Assembly (NCBI RefSeq): GCF_003459505.1
Contig: NZ_QRWD01000017.1
Span: forward strand, 1 to 55,549
Reading direction: 5' to 3'
DNA from: Collinsella sp. AF20-14LB
Lineage (GTDB): Bacteria > Actinomycetota > Coriobacteriia > Coriobacteriales > Coriobacteriaceae
Length of the DNA: 55,549 bases
The notes below the pieces were generated by a model, which was given only the letters and a program-made list of their open reading frames with translations, made no database searches and was not told the origin of the DNA. The translations under genes were made by a program, and so were the position numbers. Shown here piece by piece: positions 9,114 to 19,246 of this stretch; position 1 is the first letter of the stretch; every line of letters begins with the position of its first letter.

Positions 9114-10079
9114 ATGGAGCGTGGGATCTTGACACAAGAATATCGGCATGAACCTGTCATGCTCGGCGAAGTGCTTGAGTCGCTGCAGCTAAAGAGCGGC
9201 TCCGTTGTCTGCGATTGCACCCTTGGCGGTGCCGGCCATTCGGTAAAGATGGCCGCGCAGGTGGGGGAGACGGGCCTTTTGCTCGGCGTCGATCAGGACG
9301 ACATGGCCCTCGAGGCCGCTGGCGCCCGTCTGGACCGCGAGGTTCCCGGCGTTCCGCACCAGCTGCTGAAGGGCAACTTCGGCGACTTGGACGAGCTGCT
9401 TTGCTCGGCCGAGGTGCCCGGGGTCGATGGCTTCCTGTTCGATTTGGGCGTTTCGTCACCGCAACTCGATATCCCTGGCAGGGGCTTTTCGTATAACGAG
9501 GACGCCCCATTGGACATGCGGATGGATCCGGGTAATAACACCTTAAACGCAGCTGAGGTCATCAACACCTATAACGAACACGACCTCGCCCGGATTCTAC
9601 GCGTCTACGGCGAAGAGAAGTTCGCCGCGCAGATCGCGCGCGAGATCGTGCGCCGCCGCGAGCAAGAACCGATCGAAACCACCGGCCAATTTGTCGAGAT
9701 CATCAAGGCGGGTATCCCGGCGGCCGCTCGTCGGCATGGCGGACACCCGGCCAAGAAAAGTTTCCAGGCCATTCGCATCGAGGTCAATCACGAGCTCGAT
9801 GTGCTCGAACGAGGGCTTGATACCGCCACCAGGTGGCTCAACCCGGGCGGACGTATCTGCGTCATCTCGTATCACTCGCTCGAGGACCGTATCGTAAAGA
9901 ATCACTTTAAGGAGATGAGCCAGGGGTGCACGTGTCCGCCGGAGATTCCGGTGTGCGTGTGCGGCAACGTGCCGATACTCAAGGTCATCACTCGCAAACC
10001 CTTGGTTGCCCAGCCTGATGAGGTTGAGCGCAACCCTCGGGCGAGATCAGCCAAAATCCGCGTGGCGCAGCGTCTGTAG
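9114..10079 (+). CDS. rsmH: 16S rRNA (cytosine1402-N4)-methyltransferase
   Basis: Up to 321 residues, normal for RsmH (MraW). It methylates C1402 in the ribosomal P site using S-adenosylmethionine. Family motifs visible are EYRHEPVMLGEVLE near the start, CTLGGAGHS (SAM loop), FDLGVSSPQLD and ISYHSLEDRIVKNHF. The start is uncertain: ATG 9114 has a poor ribosome site, while TTG 9129, giving TQEYRHEPV, has GGAG 10 bp upstream and fits the family N-terminus better. It follows mraZ by 20 bp. Confidence 0.95.
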   Translation: MERGILTQEYRHEPVMLGEVLESLQLKSGSVVCDCTLGGAGHSVKMAAQVGETGLLLGVDQDDMALEAAGARLDREVPGVPHQLLKGNFGDLDELLCSAEVPGVDGFLFDLGVSSPQLDIPGRGFSYNEDAPLDMRMDPGNNTLNAAEVINTYNEHDLARILRVYGEEKFAAQIAREIVRRREQEPIETTGQFVEIIKAGIPAAARRHGGHPAKKSFQAIRIEVNHELDVLERGLDTATRWLNPGGRICVISYHSLEDRIVKNHFKEMSQGCTCPPEIPVCVCGNVPILKVITRKPLVAQPDEVERNPRARSAKIRVAQRL

Positions 10080-10169
10080 GCGCGACCGCGCGATATTGGA
10101 CCTCCCGCTCGCACCATAAACGAAGCTTAAACACACTACCAACGTACTCGGGATGGGAGGCGGCATATC

Positions 10170-10640
10170 ATGGGCTACAACACTTCAAGCGCAGCACTCG
10201 CCTATGATATGAACGCCATGCCCGCCTATCGTGAGACGCCGCAGGCCCCCGTTGCTCCCCGTGAGCAGCGCACGCCGCGCTTTGATGTCTACACGGGCGC
10301 GGGCCGTCAGGCAAACCAGGCGGTAAGCCCGGTTTTCATGAGCGTTCTTAAAACGTTTTGCATCATTGCGGCCATCTTCATGACGATCGGCGTCGCCCGC
10401 GTGGCGCTCGCCGGCGTTACGGCCCAGGTGCTCAACAGCAACGCCGAGCTTACCAACACGCTCGAAAAGGCGACCGATGAGAGCTCCGACCTGGAGGTCA
10501 TGCATTCGGTCTATGGCGCCGACACGCGTATTCGCGACCTTGCGGGCGCTTATGGCATGGTGGAGCCCAGCGAGAGCGTTACACTTGACTTTTCGCAGGA
10601 TGCAGCCGCGGGCGCCAACGCGACCGCGACCGCTCAGTAG
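10170..10640 (+). CDS. ftsL: FtsL-like bitopic division protein
   Basis: A protein of 156 residues. A basic, proline-rich cytoplasmic tail (1-50) precedes one membrane helix at about residues 55-80 (SVLKTFCIIAAIFMTIGVAR). A short extracytoplasmic part follows, containing a helical segment (NSNAELTNTLEKATDESSDLE). FtsL proteins diverge too fast to match by eye, so the call rests on topology and on the position between rsmH and ftsI, where ftsL almost always lies. It would form the FtsQ-FtsL-FtsB subcomplex. Start ATG follows GGGAGG. Confidence 0.7.
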   Translation: MGYNTSSAALAYDMNAMPAYRETPQAPVAPREQRTPRFDVYTGAGRQANQAVSPVFMSVLKTFCIIAAIFMTIGVARVALAGVTAQVLNSNAELTNTLEKATDESSDLEVMHSVYGADTRIRDLAGAYGMVEPSESVTLDFSQDAAAGANATATAQ

Positions 10641-10657
10641 CAAGACGGTAGCTGAGT

Positions 10658-12523
10658 ATGACAAATGACTATCGCCGCGGTTCCGATGGGGGCCGCGGTT
10701 CTGGACGTCCCTCGTCGCGGGGACGTTCTGGTTATCAAGGAACGGGTCGGCAATCTTACAACGCCGGGCAGTCCCGTGGCAACGACCCGGCGTCGCGACT
10801 TCGCGGCCCGGGCGGCCCTCAAGTGCATAACACCAGGTCGCGCAAGAGTTCGTCGACCGAATGGCTCACAGGCACGCCTCTGCCTCGCCGCAAAGCCGTC
10901 ATGGGCTTCATTGGGCTTGGCTTGGGCTTGGGCGTCTTTCGCCTTGCCGACTATCAAATTGTCGAAGCCGATAAACTGCGCGAGCGTGCCGATGCGCGCC
11001 GCCTGCTTGCGCAGACCCTCTATGCCAAACGTGGCACCATCTACGACCGCAACGGTAACGTGCTGGCGTCGTCGGTCGAATGTCGCAACATCGCCGTGAA
11101 CCCCCAGCTTGTCGAGGATGTTGACAAGACGGTGTCGGCGCTGGTCAAGGCAACTGGAATCGATAAAAAGACCTGCCGCAAGCTCGTTGAGTCCGATGGA
11201 ACCTGGGTGTATATCAAGCGCCAGGTGGACGAAGACGACGCTGCGGCGCTGGAGAAGAAGAACCTGCCCGGCGTGCTTTTTGAGCAGGCCATGAAGCGCG
11301 TATATCCATACGGCAATCTGGCATCGCAGGTGCTGGGTGTAGTGAATGTAGACAACGACGGCTTGACGGGTCTCGAAAAGCAATACAACAAGCTTCTGAC
11401 CGGCACGAACGGTTCTCTCGTACGCGAGCGCGCGAGGGACGGCAGCTATATCGCGGGCGGTGCCTATAAAAAGGTGGCTGCGGTCGACGGCGTTGATATC
11501 GTGACGACGCTCGACGTCAATATCCAGCGTGCGGCCGAGGATGCCCTGGCAGAGGCTGTCGAGAAGACAAAGGCCAAGAACGGCTCGGCGCTGGTCACCG
11601 ATCCTACGACAGGCGAGATCTTGGCAGCCTGCTCGTATCCGACCTACGACCAGACCAATTTGGAAAACGCCAAGACCGAGGATATGAACCTGCGCCTGGT
11701 CACCGACGCCTACGAGCCCGGCTCGGTCTTTAAGACGCTCGTGGCGGGCGCCGGCTTCGACTTGGGTGTCGTGCGGTCGAGTACGTCGTTTGAGGTGCCG
11801 GCGAGCATCAAGGTGGGCGACGATACCGTCACCGATGCCGACAAGCGCGACTATGCCATGACCATGGATGTGCGCGAGATGATGCGCCGTTCGTCCAACG
11901 TAGGCTTTGTCCTGGTGGGGCGCAAGATCGGTGCCGATGACTTTGCCGCCTATGTGGACAAGTGGGGCATCGGTCACAGCTCTGGTGTCGATTTTCCGGG
12001 CGAGAGCCTGGGCATCGTCAAGGAGCGTGACCAGTATGACGGCGCCACGCTGGGCTCGATGAGCTTTGGACAGGCGCTGTCTGTCTCGCCGATTGAGATC
12101 GCACGTGCCGTGGGCGGCATCGCCAACGGCGGCGTGATGATGACCCCGCACTTCTATAAGTCCAGCAAAGGTGACGAGAAGGACTGGGGCGAAGGCGAGC
12201 GCGCGATTTCGGAGGATGCCGCATCCCAGGTGACATCGTGCATGCAGACGGTCGTGTCGGAGGGAACGGGCGTTGGCGGCGCGGTTGACGGCTATGACGT
12301 GGCGGGTAAGACCGGTACGGCCGAACGTGCCGACGAGAACGGCGGCTACCTCAAGGAGAACTACATGTCGTCCTTTATGGGCTTTGCACCGGCACAATCG
12401 CCCAAGGTGCTGTGCTATATCACGCTCGACGGAACGCCGAGCGGCTCAGATGCCGCTGCGGTTCCGTTCCAGTTCATTATGGCCAACGCGCTCGACGTGC
12501 TGGGTATCCCGCACACGAAGTAG
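10658..12523 (+). CDS. ftsI: peptidoglycan transpeptidase FtsI (PBP3-type)
   Basis: A protein of 621 residues that cross-links septal peptidoglycan. A long Gly/Arg/Ser-rich cytoplasmic tail (1-79) precedes a membrane helix at about 80-100 and the pedestal motif RGTIYDRNG (125-133). The active-site triad is complete: Ser356-x-x-Lys359 (SVFK), Ser412-Ser-Asn414, and Lys551-Thr-Gly. No PASTA domain follows. It starts 17 bp after ftsL. The tail resembles those of actinobacterial FtsI but carries no motif I can name. Confidence 0.93.
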   Translation: MTNDYRRGSDGGRGSGRPSSRGRSGYQGTGRQSYNAGQSRGNDPASRLRGPGGPQVHNTRSRKSSSTEWLTGTPLPRRKAVMGFIGLGLGLGVFRLADYQIVEADKLRERADARRLLAQTLYAKRGTIYDRNGNVLASSVECRNIAVNPQLVEDVDKTVSALVKATGIDKKTCRKLVESDGTWVYIKRQVDEDDAAALEKKNLPGVLFEQAMKRVYPYGNLASQVLGVVNVDNDGLTGLEKQYNKLLTGTNGSLVRERARDGSYIAGGAYKKVAAVDGVDIVTTLDVNIQRAAEDALAEAVEKTKAKNGSALVTDPTTGEILAACSYPTYDQTNLENAKTEDMNLRLVTDAYEPGSVFKTLVAGAGFDLGVVRSSTSFEVPASIKVGDDTVTDADKRDYAMTMDVREMMRRSSNVGFVLVGRKIGADDFAAYVDKWGIGHSSGVDFPGESLGIVKERDQYDGATLGSMSFGQALSVSPIEIARAVGGIANGGVMMTPHFYKSSKGDEKDWGEGERAISEDAASQVTSCMQTVVSEGTGVGGAVDGYDVAGKTGTAERADENGGYLKENYMSSFMGFAPAQSPKVLCYITLDGTPSGSDAAAVPFQFIMANALDVLGIPHTK

Positions 12524-12650
12524 GGGGTTACAATCTTTGGGGCGTGGTTTGTTGTCCCATATGAGGGGTGTTCACATGCCCTGCACCACGCATACGCGGC
12601 GCTGGGATACAATACGCCGATAGCATTATTAGGTTTACAGGGGAGCTGCA

Positions 12651-14075
12651 ATGATAGAGATCGCCGTCAACAACCTCGCGGCCGCAACAGGGGCCCGAAC
12701 CGTGACGGGAGAAGCCGATCGGGTATGCCGCGGGTGCGTTATCGACTCGCGCCAGGTCGAGGAAGGGACGATTTTCGTCGCCTTTCCCGGTGAAAACGTC
12801 GACGGCAATGATTTTGCTTCCCGTGCCGTCCAGTCGGGTGCCGGCGCCGTCGTGATGACGCGTGAGCCCGAGGCCGAGCTGGTCTCGCTGGCGCAGGACA
12901 AGGGCTGTGCCATCTTGCTGACCGATGATCCCGAGGAGTTTCTGCTGCGTTTGGCGCATGCGTATCGCCTGGAGCTTGGCTGCCTGGTCGTTGGCATTAC
13001 CGGTTCCATCGGCAAGACGACGACCAAGGACGTGCTCGCCGCTGTGCTCGCCAAGCGCTATCGCGTCTGGGCCACCAAGGGCAATTTCAATAACCTGATC
13101 GGCATGCCGCTCACGGTGCTTTCCGCTCCGGCCGATACCGAGGTCCTGGTGCTCGAGATGGGCATGAACCATTTCCACGAGATTGAGCGCCTGTCCCAGT
13201 CCGCCAATCCCAACCTTGCCATCGTGAGCAAGATCGGCACCTCTCACATCGGCATTTTGGGCAGCCGCGAGAACATCGCCCGCGCTAAGGCCGAGATTGT
13301 CCAGGGTATGTGCGCCGCCGGCGACTTCTTGCCGCTGCTGGTTTTGGGCGGTGAGGACGACTTTACGCCGTTCATTCGCGATACGTTCGCCCAGCCTGCT
13401 GGTATCGATGTGATGCTGGCCGGCGTCTCGGACGATGATGAGGTCCGTGCCCGCGACGTTCGAGCTGATGACGAGGGCCGTCCGGTCTTTACGCTCGATT
13501 TTGGTCAGGGCGAGACAATCGATACCATGCTTGCCATCCCCGGCGTGCAGTCCGTTCCGAATGCCGTTAAGGCCGCCGCGGTTGCCTATCGCCTGGGCGT
13601 GACGCCCGAGCAGATCGATGCTGCCTTTAGGGGCCTCACGATCACCGGTCACCGCCAGGAGATCAAACGCGCCAAGAGCGGTGCACGCATCATCGATGAC
13701 TCCTATAACGCCAGCGCCGAATCGATGGCAGCCGGTCTCGACCTGCTGTGCTCGCTTTCGTGCACGGGGTCTCGCATGGCGATCTTGGGCGAGATGGGCG
13801 AGATGGGCGATGAGGCTCCTCGCATGCATGAACTCGTGGGTGCCTATGCCGCCGCCAAGAAGCTCGACATGCTGGCGTGCGTCGGCGGCGAGCTGGCCCA
13901 GCTTATGGCCGATGCCGCGCGCATGATGGGCATGGACGAGGACCGCATCCAGGTGTTCTCCGATTATCAGCAGGTGCTCGACCGCATGGGCGGCGCGCTT
14001 GAAAAACATGATGTTGTACTGGTCAAGGGTTCCCGCTTTGTTGAGCTCGACCGCTTTGTGGAAGGTGTGTGCTAG
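12651..14075 (+). CDS. murF: UDP-MurNAc-tripeptide--D-Ala-D-Ala ligase
   Basis: A protein of 474 residues that adds D-Ala-D-Ala to complete the UDP-MurNAc-pentapeptide. The Mur-ligase P-loop GITGSIGKTTTKD begins at residue 115, followed by GNFNNLIGMPLT and LEMGMNHFHEI, which are MurF signatures. DDSYNASAESM lies in the C-terminal domain. The 127 bp before it hold a TACAAT (12608-12613) without a good -35, so a secondary promoter is possible. murE, which usually precedes murF, is missing from the cluster. Confidence 0.95.
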   Translation: MIEIAVNNLAAATGARTVTGEADRVCRGCVIDSRQVEEGTIFVAFPGENVDGNDFASRAVQSGAGAVVMTREPEAELVSLAQDKGCAILLTDDPEEFLLRLAHAYRLELGCLVVGITGSIGKTTTKDVLAAVLAKRYRVWATKGNFNNLIGMPLTVLSAPADTEVLVLEMGMNHFHEIERLSQSANPNLAIVSKIGTSHIGILGSRENIARAKAEIVQGMCAAGDFLPLLVLGGEDDFTPFIRDTFAQPAGIDVMLAGVSDDDEVRARDVRADDEGRPVFTLDFGQGETIDTMLAIPGVQSVPNAVKAAAVAYRLGVTPEQIDAAFRGLTITGHRQEIKRAKSGARIIDDSYNASAESMAAGLDLLCSLSCTGSRMAILGEMGEMGDEAPRMHELVGAYAAAKKLDMLACVGGELAQLMADAARMMGMDEDRIQVFSDYQQVLDRMGGALEKHDVVLVKGSRFVELDRFVEGVC

Positions 14076-14078
14076 CCC

Positions 14079-15098
14079 ATGTTCGGCAATCCCTCGTATC
14101 CAACGTATCAGGCTTTTTTGGGGCTTGGCATCGCCGCTGCCATTGCGCTGCTGCTCATGCCGTGGTGGATCAAGCTACTCAAGGTCGAGGGTATCGGCCA
14201 GCAGGTTCGTGCCGACGGCCCCAAGCGTCATTTGGTTAAGCAGGGAACGCCCACCATGGGTGGTGTTGTCATCCTCGTCGCGATCTCGCTGACCTGCCTG
14301 CTGATGGGCAAGCTCACCACCGAGCTCGTGCTCGTGCTCCTCGCCACGCTGGCGACCGGCGTGCTGGGCCTGATCGACGACCTGACCTCCGTTACGCATG
14401 GGCGCTCGCTCGGTCTGACGCCTCATGCCAAGATGATCGGCCTCACCATTATCTGTGTCACCTTTACGGTACTTGCCGTCAACTGGTGCGGCGTCGCCCC
14501 CGAGATTCGTTTTCCCGGTGGGTTGACGATCGACCTTGGCGTGCTTTCGACTACCATCTGCGGCTATTCGTTCCCGTGGCTCTATATTGTCTTTTGCTGG
14601 CTGATGATTGCCGGTCTTTCTAATGCCGTGAACCTGACCGATGGCCTTGACGGTCTTGCTGGTGGCACCTCCATGATCGCCATGCTCGCCATGGCTGCCA
14701 TGGCGTTTTTGCACGGAGACGTGAACCTGTCCATCTTCTGCACCGCGTGTGCCGGTGCCTGCTTGGGCTTTCTGTGGTTCAACTGCTATCCGGCGAGCAT
14801 CTTTATGGGCGATACCGGCTCGCTTGCCCTGGGCGCCGCGTTTGCCTGCACCTCCATCATGACCAACACCGAAGTCGTTTCCCTCATCATCGGCGGTCTG
14901 TTTATCGTCGAGACTCTGTCGGTCATGATCCAGGTCGTCTACTTCCACTTTACGCACAAGCGCGTCTTCCTTATGGCGCCCATCCATCATCATTTCGAAA
15001 AGAAGGGTTGGGCCGAGACCAAGGTCGTCATCCGTTTTTGGATTATCGCTGCGGCCTTTGGTGCCGTTGGCCTTGCTTTGTTCTTCCAGTTGGGATAG
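14079..15098 (+). CDS. mraY: phospho-MurNAc-pentapeptide translocase (lipid I synthase)
   Basis: A protein of 339 residues with about ten membrane helices. It transfers phospho-MurNAc-pentapeptide to undecaprenyl phosphate at the inner membrane face. Signatures present: GTPTMGG near residue 58, the aspartate motif LIDDLTS, NLTDGLDGLAGG, FMGDTGSLALG, and the HHHFEKKGW loop near the end. It starts 3 bp after murF and ends 9 bp before murD. Confidence 0.96.
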   Translation: MFGNPSYPTYQAFLGLGIAAAIALLLMPWWIKLLKVEGIGQQVRADGPKRHLVKQGTPTMGGVVILVAISLTCLLMGKLTTELVLVLLATLATGVLGLIDDLTSVTHGRSLGLTPHAKMIGLTIICVTFTVLAVNWCGVAPEIRFPGGLTIDLGVLSTTICGYSFPWLYIVFCWLMIAGLSNAVNLTDGLDGLAGGTSMIAMLAMAAMAFLHGDVNLSIFCTACAGACLGFLWFNCYPASIFMGDTGSLALGAAFACTSIMTNTEVVSLIIGGLFIVETLSVMIQVVYFHFTHKRVFLMAPIHHHFEKKGWAETKVVIRFWIIAAAFGAVGLALFFQLG

Positions 15099-15107
15099 TG
15101 GTCTTTC

Positions 15108-16514
15108 ATGCCTCTTGCTGATGTCTTTAGCCTGCTCGTTTTGGGTCAGGGCAAATCCGGTCTCGATGTCGCCCGCTGGGCGCTGGCACATCCCGAGCGC
15201 GTAAGTGCCGTTACCGTGTATGGCGGCGGCACCTCTGAGCCCAATGACGCCACGCGAGCGCTCGAGGCTGCTGGTGCGTCGTTTGTCTATGGCACCGAAC
15301 AGGTCGAGGGTGCCTATGACGTATGCGTGACGTGCCCGGGCATCTCGGAGTTCTCGGGCTTCTTTAAGGCCGGGCGCGAGCATGCCGCCCAGATTATGGG
15401 TGAGCCCGAGTTTGCCTATCGCCTGTCGCCCGATAACTGGATTGCCATCACGGGCACCAACGGCAAGACGACCACCACGTCGCTGACTGATTATCTGCTC
15501 AAGGCTGCCGGCGAGGCCAGCGTAGCTGTCGGCAACATCGGCGAGCCGCCGGTCAACGAGATTGACGGGCGAGCCCGCAACGAGTGGTTTGTGGCTGAGC
15601 TCTCGAGCTATCAGATTGCTACGACCACCGAGCTCCACCCCCGCGTGGCGGTGCTGCTCAACATCACTCCCGACCACTTGGGCTGGCATAAGAGCCATAA
15701 GAACTACGCGCTTGCCAAGGTCAAACTGTTTGACAATATGGTCGATGACGATCTGGCGGTTGTCGACGTCGAAGACGCCGGCATTCACGAGTTCGATGAG
15801 TACATCTACACGCCGGGTCGTCGCATCTGCAGGGTCGCTTTTGACGAGCCCGAGGGCGAGGATGCCGCCTTTGTGCGCGACGGCAAGATGGTCGTGCGCC
15901 TGAAGGGCGTCGAGACCCCGCTCATCGCTGCATCCGAGCTCAAGATCTCGGGCCATCACAATGTTATCAATGCCCTGTGCGCTGCCACGGCTGCCCTGGC
16001 AGTCGGTGCCGATGTCGATGGCGTCTGCCGCGGTCTGGCCTCGTTCCAGCCGCTCGAGCACCGCGTGGAGCCGTGTGGCGAGATTGACGGCGTGCGCTAC
16101 GTCAACGATTCCAAGGCGACCAACACCGATGCGGTCGAGAAGGCGCTGACGGCATTTCCCGATGACGATGTGATCTTGCTGCTCGGCGGCCACGATAAGG
16201 GCACGCCGCTCACGGACTTCGCGCGCGTCGTTATGGATAACGTACGCTCGGTCGTCTGCTTTGGCGATGCACGCGAGCGCTTCACCGCCGCTATGGACGA
16301 GGCCGATGTCGATGGCGATGTGGATATCGCCCAGGCGGATGACCTACGCGACGCCGTGGACGTCGCCCGTTCGCTGTCGAGCCGTGGCGACGTGATCTTA
16401 CTTTCTCCTGCCTGCTCTTCGTTCGATGAGTTCTCGGGCTATGAGGAGCGCGGCCGCGTGTTTAAGGACTATGTGGCGCAGCTTGCCGCTGCGGCGAAAT
16501 CGCAAATGGAATAG
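15108..16514 (+). CDS. murD: UDP-MurNAc-L-alanine--D-glutamate ligase
   Basis: A protein of 468 residues that adds D-glutamate to UDP-MurNAc-L-Ala. The N-terminal Rossmann domain holds VLGQGKSGLDVARW; the central P-loop GTNGKTTTT starts at residue 116; NITPDHLGWHKS and NDSKATNTDAVEKAL are typical MurD positions. LLLGGHDKGTP lies in the C-terminal domain. The ribosome site is weak, so it may rely on coupling to mraY. Confidence 0.95.
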   Translation: MPLADVFSLLVLGQGKSGLDVARWALAHPERVSAVTVYGGGTSEPNDATRALEAAGASFVYGTEQVEGAYDVCVTCPGISEFSGFFKAGREHAAQIMGEPEFAYRLSPDNWIAITGTNGKTTTTSLTDYLLKAAGEASVAVGNIGEPPVNEIDGRARNEWFVAELSSYQIATTTELHPRVAVLLNITPDHLGWHKSHKNYALAKVKLFDNMVDDDLAVVDVEDAGIHEFDEYIYTPGRRICRVAFDEPEGEDAAFVRDGKMVVRLKGVETPLIAASELKISGHHNVINALCAATAALAVGADVDGVCRGLASFQPLEHRVEPCGEIDGVRYVNDSKATNTDAVEKALTAFPDDDVILLLGGHDKGTPLTDFARVVMDNVRSVVCFGDARERFTAAMDEADVDGDVDIAQADDLRDAVDVARSLSSRGDVILLSPACSSFDEFSGYEERGRVFKDYVAQLAAAAKSQME

Positions 16515-16523
16515 GGGTTGCCG

Positions 16524-18044
16524 GTGAGAGAGGAGAGCCCCCGACAAGGTATGAGGAGGCCCGACTCGGACCGTGCTTCCTCGCGGCGCAGCACACCGCG
16601 TTCCGGTCGCGGCGGGCAGACGTTTAGCGAACGCTATATTGCCGGCGTTCCCGCCCGTATCATGCGCCCCCGTCTGATATTCATGGCCTGCCTGTTTACC
16701 TTGGTGTGCTTTGGCCTGCTGATGGTGTACTCGGCGTCTTCGGTCGAGGCGCTGCACGAGAATGGCTCGGCGACGTTTTTTCTGGGTCGACAGGCCGCGT
16801 TTGCCGTGGTCGGTGTTCTGGCGCTGATTGCCATCGTGCGCGTTTTGCCGGACAGCTGGTTTGGGGAGGATGTGCTCAGGATCTTCCTTATCGGCATGAT
16901 AGGGCTACTGCTTCTGGTGTTCTTGGTGGGCAGCGGCAGCCGTGGCGCCACGCGCTGGCTCAACATCGCCGGTATTCAGTTCCAGCCTTCCGAGTTTTTA
17001 AAGCCATTTGCCATTGCGTATTCGGCCATCATGCTTGATCGCTTCTTTTCGCCCGGTGGCAACATCAACGAATTCCTTCGCAAGATGGGCATCTACCTGG
17101 GTATTTCGCTCTTTCTGATCTTTATCCAGCCCGATTTCGGTACTGTCCTGATCATCCTGTTGACCCTTATGTGCATGGCGTTGTTTGCGGGTCTCGACCC
17201 CAGATTTATCATCGGCGTGCTAATCTTCGGCATTCTCGTGATCGTGATTGCGCTTGTCGCAGAGCCGTACCGTATGGTGCGTATTCAGGTTGCCTTGAAC
17301 CCTTGGGCCGACGAGTATGGTGACGGCTATCAGGCCACGCTTGCCATCATGGCCTTTGCCTCGGGCGGTCTGTTCGGCCGTGGCATCGGCAACTCAACCA
17401 TGAAGTACTCGTATCTGCCCGAGGCGCACAATGACTACATCCTGGCCATCATTGGCGAGGAAGTCGGTTTTGTCGGAACCGTGCTGTTCTTCTTGGTGTT
17501 TGCGATGCTGATCTACTCGGCGTTTCGCATTGCCGAGCAGGCGACCGATCGTCGGGGCGCGCTTATGGCGTCTGGCTCCGCGGTCATTCTCGCTGTGCAG
17601 TTTTTGATTAACGCGTTGGGCATCCTCAACGTGTTTCCCATGACGGGCAAACCGTTGCCGTTTATTAGCTACGGCGGTTCGTCGATTATTGTGTCGCTTA
17701 TGCTTGCCGGGTTGGTCCTGCGCGTTTCGTACGAGAGCGCCCGTCGCGATGAGTACGACCGTCGCCGCGAGAGCTTTGCCGTTATGGATGAGAGTACCGC
17801 CGGCGTGCCCCACGTGCGCGGTGAGCGATCTTCGCGTAACGGTTTTACCGTCCTGGATGGCTCTGCGACCGAGCCGGCAGCCCGCCCGCGTCAGCGAACG
17901 GCGCCGCAAGGTCGTCCTCAGCGCCCCAGCCCTCGCAACGAGGGCGGCGGATATAATCGAATCGATTTGAACTCGGACCCGTCGGCGCGTCTGCGCACCG
18001 ACGACCAGGGACCGCGTGTACGAAGGGACTACCATGACCGATAA
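16524..18044 (+). CDS. ftsW: septal peptidoglycan polymerase FtsW (SEDS family)
   Basis: About 506 residues with ten predicted membrane helices between about residues 50 and 400. SEDS family positions are visible: GSGSRGATRWLNI, IQFQPSEFLK, FIQPDFGT, LPEAHNDYILAIIGEE and PLPFISYGGSS. It polymerises lipid II together with FtsI. Both tails are long and basic or polar; the C-terminal about 95 residues are Arg/Pro-rich. I prefer the GTG at 16524 (GGGG six bases upstream) over the TTG at 16518. Its last 11 bp overlap the start of murG. Confidence 0.92.
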   Translation: MREESPRQGMRRPDSDRASSRRSTPRSGRGGQTFSERYIAGVPARIMRPRLIFMACLFTLVCFGLLMVYSASSVEALHENGSATFFLGRQAAFAVVGVLALIAIVRVLPDSWFGEDVLRIFLIGMIGLLLLVFLVGSGSRGATRWLNIAGIQFQPSEFLKPFAIAYSAIMLDRFFSPGGNINEFLRKMGIYLGISLFLIFIQPDFGTVLIILLTLMCMALFAGLDPRFIIGVLIFGILVIVIALVAEPYRMVRIQVALNPWADEYGDGYQATLAIMAFASGGLFGRGIGNSTMKYSYLPEAHNDYILAIIGEEVGFVGTVLFFLVFAMLIYSAFRIAEQATDRRGALMASGSAVILAVQFLINALGILNVFPMTGKPLPFISYGGSSIIVSLMLAGLVLRVSYESARRDEYDRRRESFAVMDESTAGVPHVRGERSSRNGFTVLDGSATEPAARPRQRTAPQGRPQRPSPRNEGGGYNRIDLNSDPSARLRTDDQGPRVRRDYHDR

Positions 18045-19149
18045 GATGACCGTTGCTATTGCAGCCGGCGGCACGGCAGGACACATCAACCCCGCGCTCG
18101 CCTTGGCCGAAGAGCTGCGTGATCGTGGCCACCACGTTGTGTTCGTGGGCCAGTCGCGCAAGCTCGAGGGTCGTCTGGTCCCCGAGGCTGGGTTTGATTT
18201 TGTGCCCATTACGGTCACGGGCTTCGACCGCTCCCGTCCTTGGACGGCGCTGACCTCGCTGTGGCGTGTCAACAAGGCCAAGCGTGCGCTCGCCAGTCAT
18301 TTCTCAAAGGTCGGCAAGCCCGATGCCGCCATCGGTTTTGGTGCCTATGTCGAGGTTCCGCTGCTGGGGTGGTGCAAGGGCGCAGGCGTTCCGTATCTGC
18401 TGCACGAGCAGAACTCTGTTCCGGGCCTGGCCAACAAGATGATGAACTCCCACGCCGCCCGCGTGTGCATCTCGGTGCCGGCAGCGCGCTCGGTCTTTGA
18501 GCGCGAAGGTGACCCTGACCACGTGCTCATGACCGGCAACCCTGTACGTCGCTCGGTGATCGAGGGCGATCGCGCTCGCGGCCGCAAGGCACTTGGCGTT
18601 CCCGAGGACGCGACGCTGCTGCTCGTCTTTGGCGGTTCACTTGGCGCCCAGCACCTCAACGAGCGCGTGGTTTCGCTCAAAAACGAGCTGCTTTCGCGCA
18701 AGAACCTCTATGTGTTGCATTCGACGGGTGCCGACGGCTTTGAGGAGACCGAGCGCGCTTTGGCGCTGACGCCCGAGGAGGCGAAGCGTTACCGCGTCCT
18801 GCCTTACATCGACAACATGGGCGATATGCTGGCTGCTGCCGATTTGGTGCTCTCGCGTTCGGGCGCATCGAGCGTGGCCGAGATCGCTGCGCTCGCCGTA
18901 CCCTCGGTGCTCGTGCCGTATCCGCATGCGACGGCCGACCACCAAACCACCAATGCCCGTTATCTGGTCGACGCCGGGGCCGGTGTGCTCTGCGCCGATG
19001 CCGATATCGACGGTTCTGCCTTTGCCGATGAGCTGCTGCACCTGGTCGATGACGCGGCAGAGCGCGACGTCATGCGTCAGGCGGCGCGCGGTCTGGCTCA
19101 GGATAGGGCCGCCGCTCTTCTGGCCGATGCGGTAGAGGGTTTGCGTTAG
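18034..19149 (+). CDS. murG: UDP-GlcNAc transferase MurG (lipid II synthase)
   Basis: A protein of 371 residues, a GT-B glycosyltransferase that adds GlcNAc to lipid I. The N-terminal loop AAGGTAGHINPALALAEEL, the HEQNSVPGLANK motif and the C-terminal donor-site SRSGASSVAEIAAL with PYPHATADHQTTNA are all present. I chose ATG 18034, which has GAAGGGA 7 bases upstream and overlaps the ftsW stop; GTG 18016 is in frame but lies before the ribosome site. Confidence 0.95.
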   Translation: MTDKMTVAIAAGGTAGHINPALALAEELRDRGHHVVFVGQSRKLEGRLVPEAGFDFVPITVTGFDRSRPWTALTSLWRVNKAKRALASHFSKVGKPDAAIGFGAYVEVPLLGWCKGAGVPYLLHEQNSVPGLANKMMNSHAARVCISVPAARSVFEREGDPDHVLMTGNPVRRSVIEGDRARGRKALGVPEDATLLLVFGGSLGAQHLNERVVSLKNELLSRKNLYVLHSTGADGFEETERALALTPEEAKRYRVLPYIDNMGDMLAAADLVLSRSGASSVAEIAALAVPSVLVPYPHATADHQTTNARYLVDAGAGVLCADADIDGSAFADELLHLVDDAAERDVMRQAARGLAQDRAAALLADAVEGLR

Positions 19150-19246
19150 TTAGACGGGATATCGTCGGTCGCCCTCGCGCTGATGCGGTAGGTGCGGTAC
19201 AGTTAACGGGTTACAGGCAGTGTTTACGCAAGGAGTACACGAGCAC

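Noticed and set aside
14175..16193. 672-codon open frame on the minus strand
   Set aside because: It is antisense to mraY and murD, both certain genes; high GC third positions leave the opposite frame free of stops. The translation is His/Gly/Ala-rich without any family motif.
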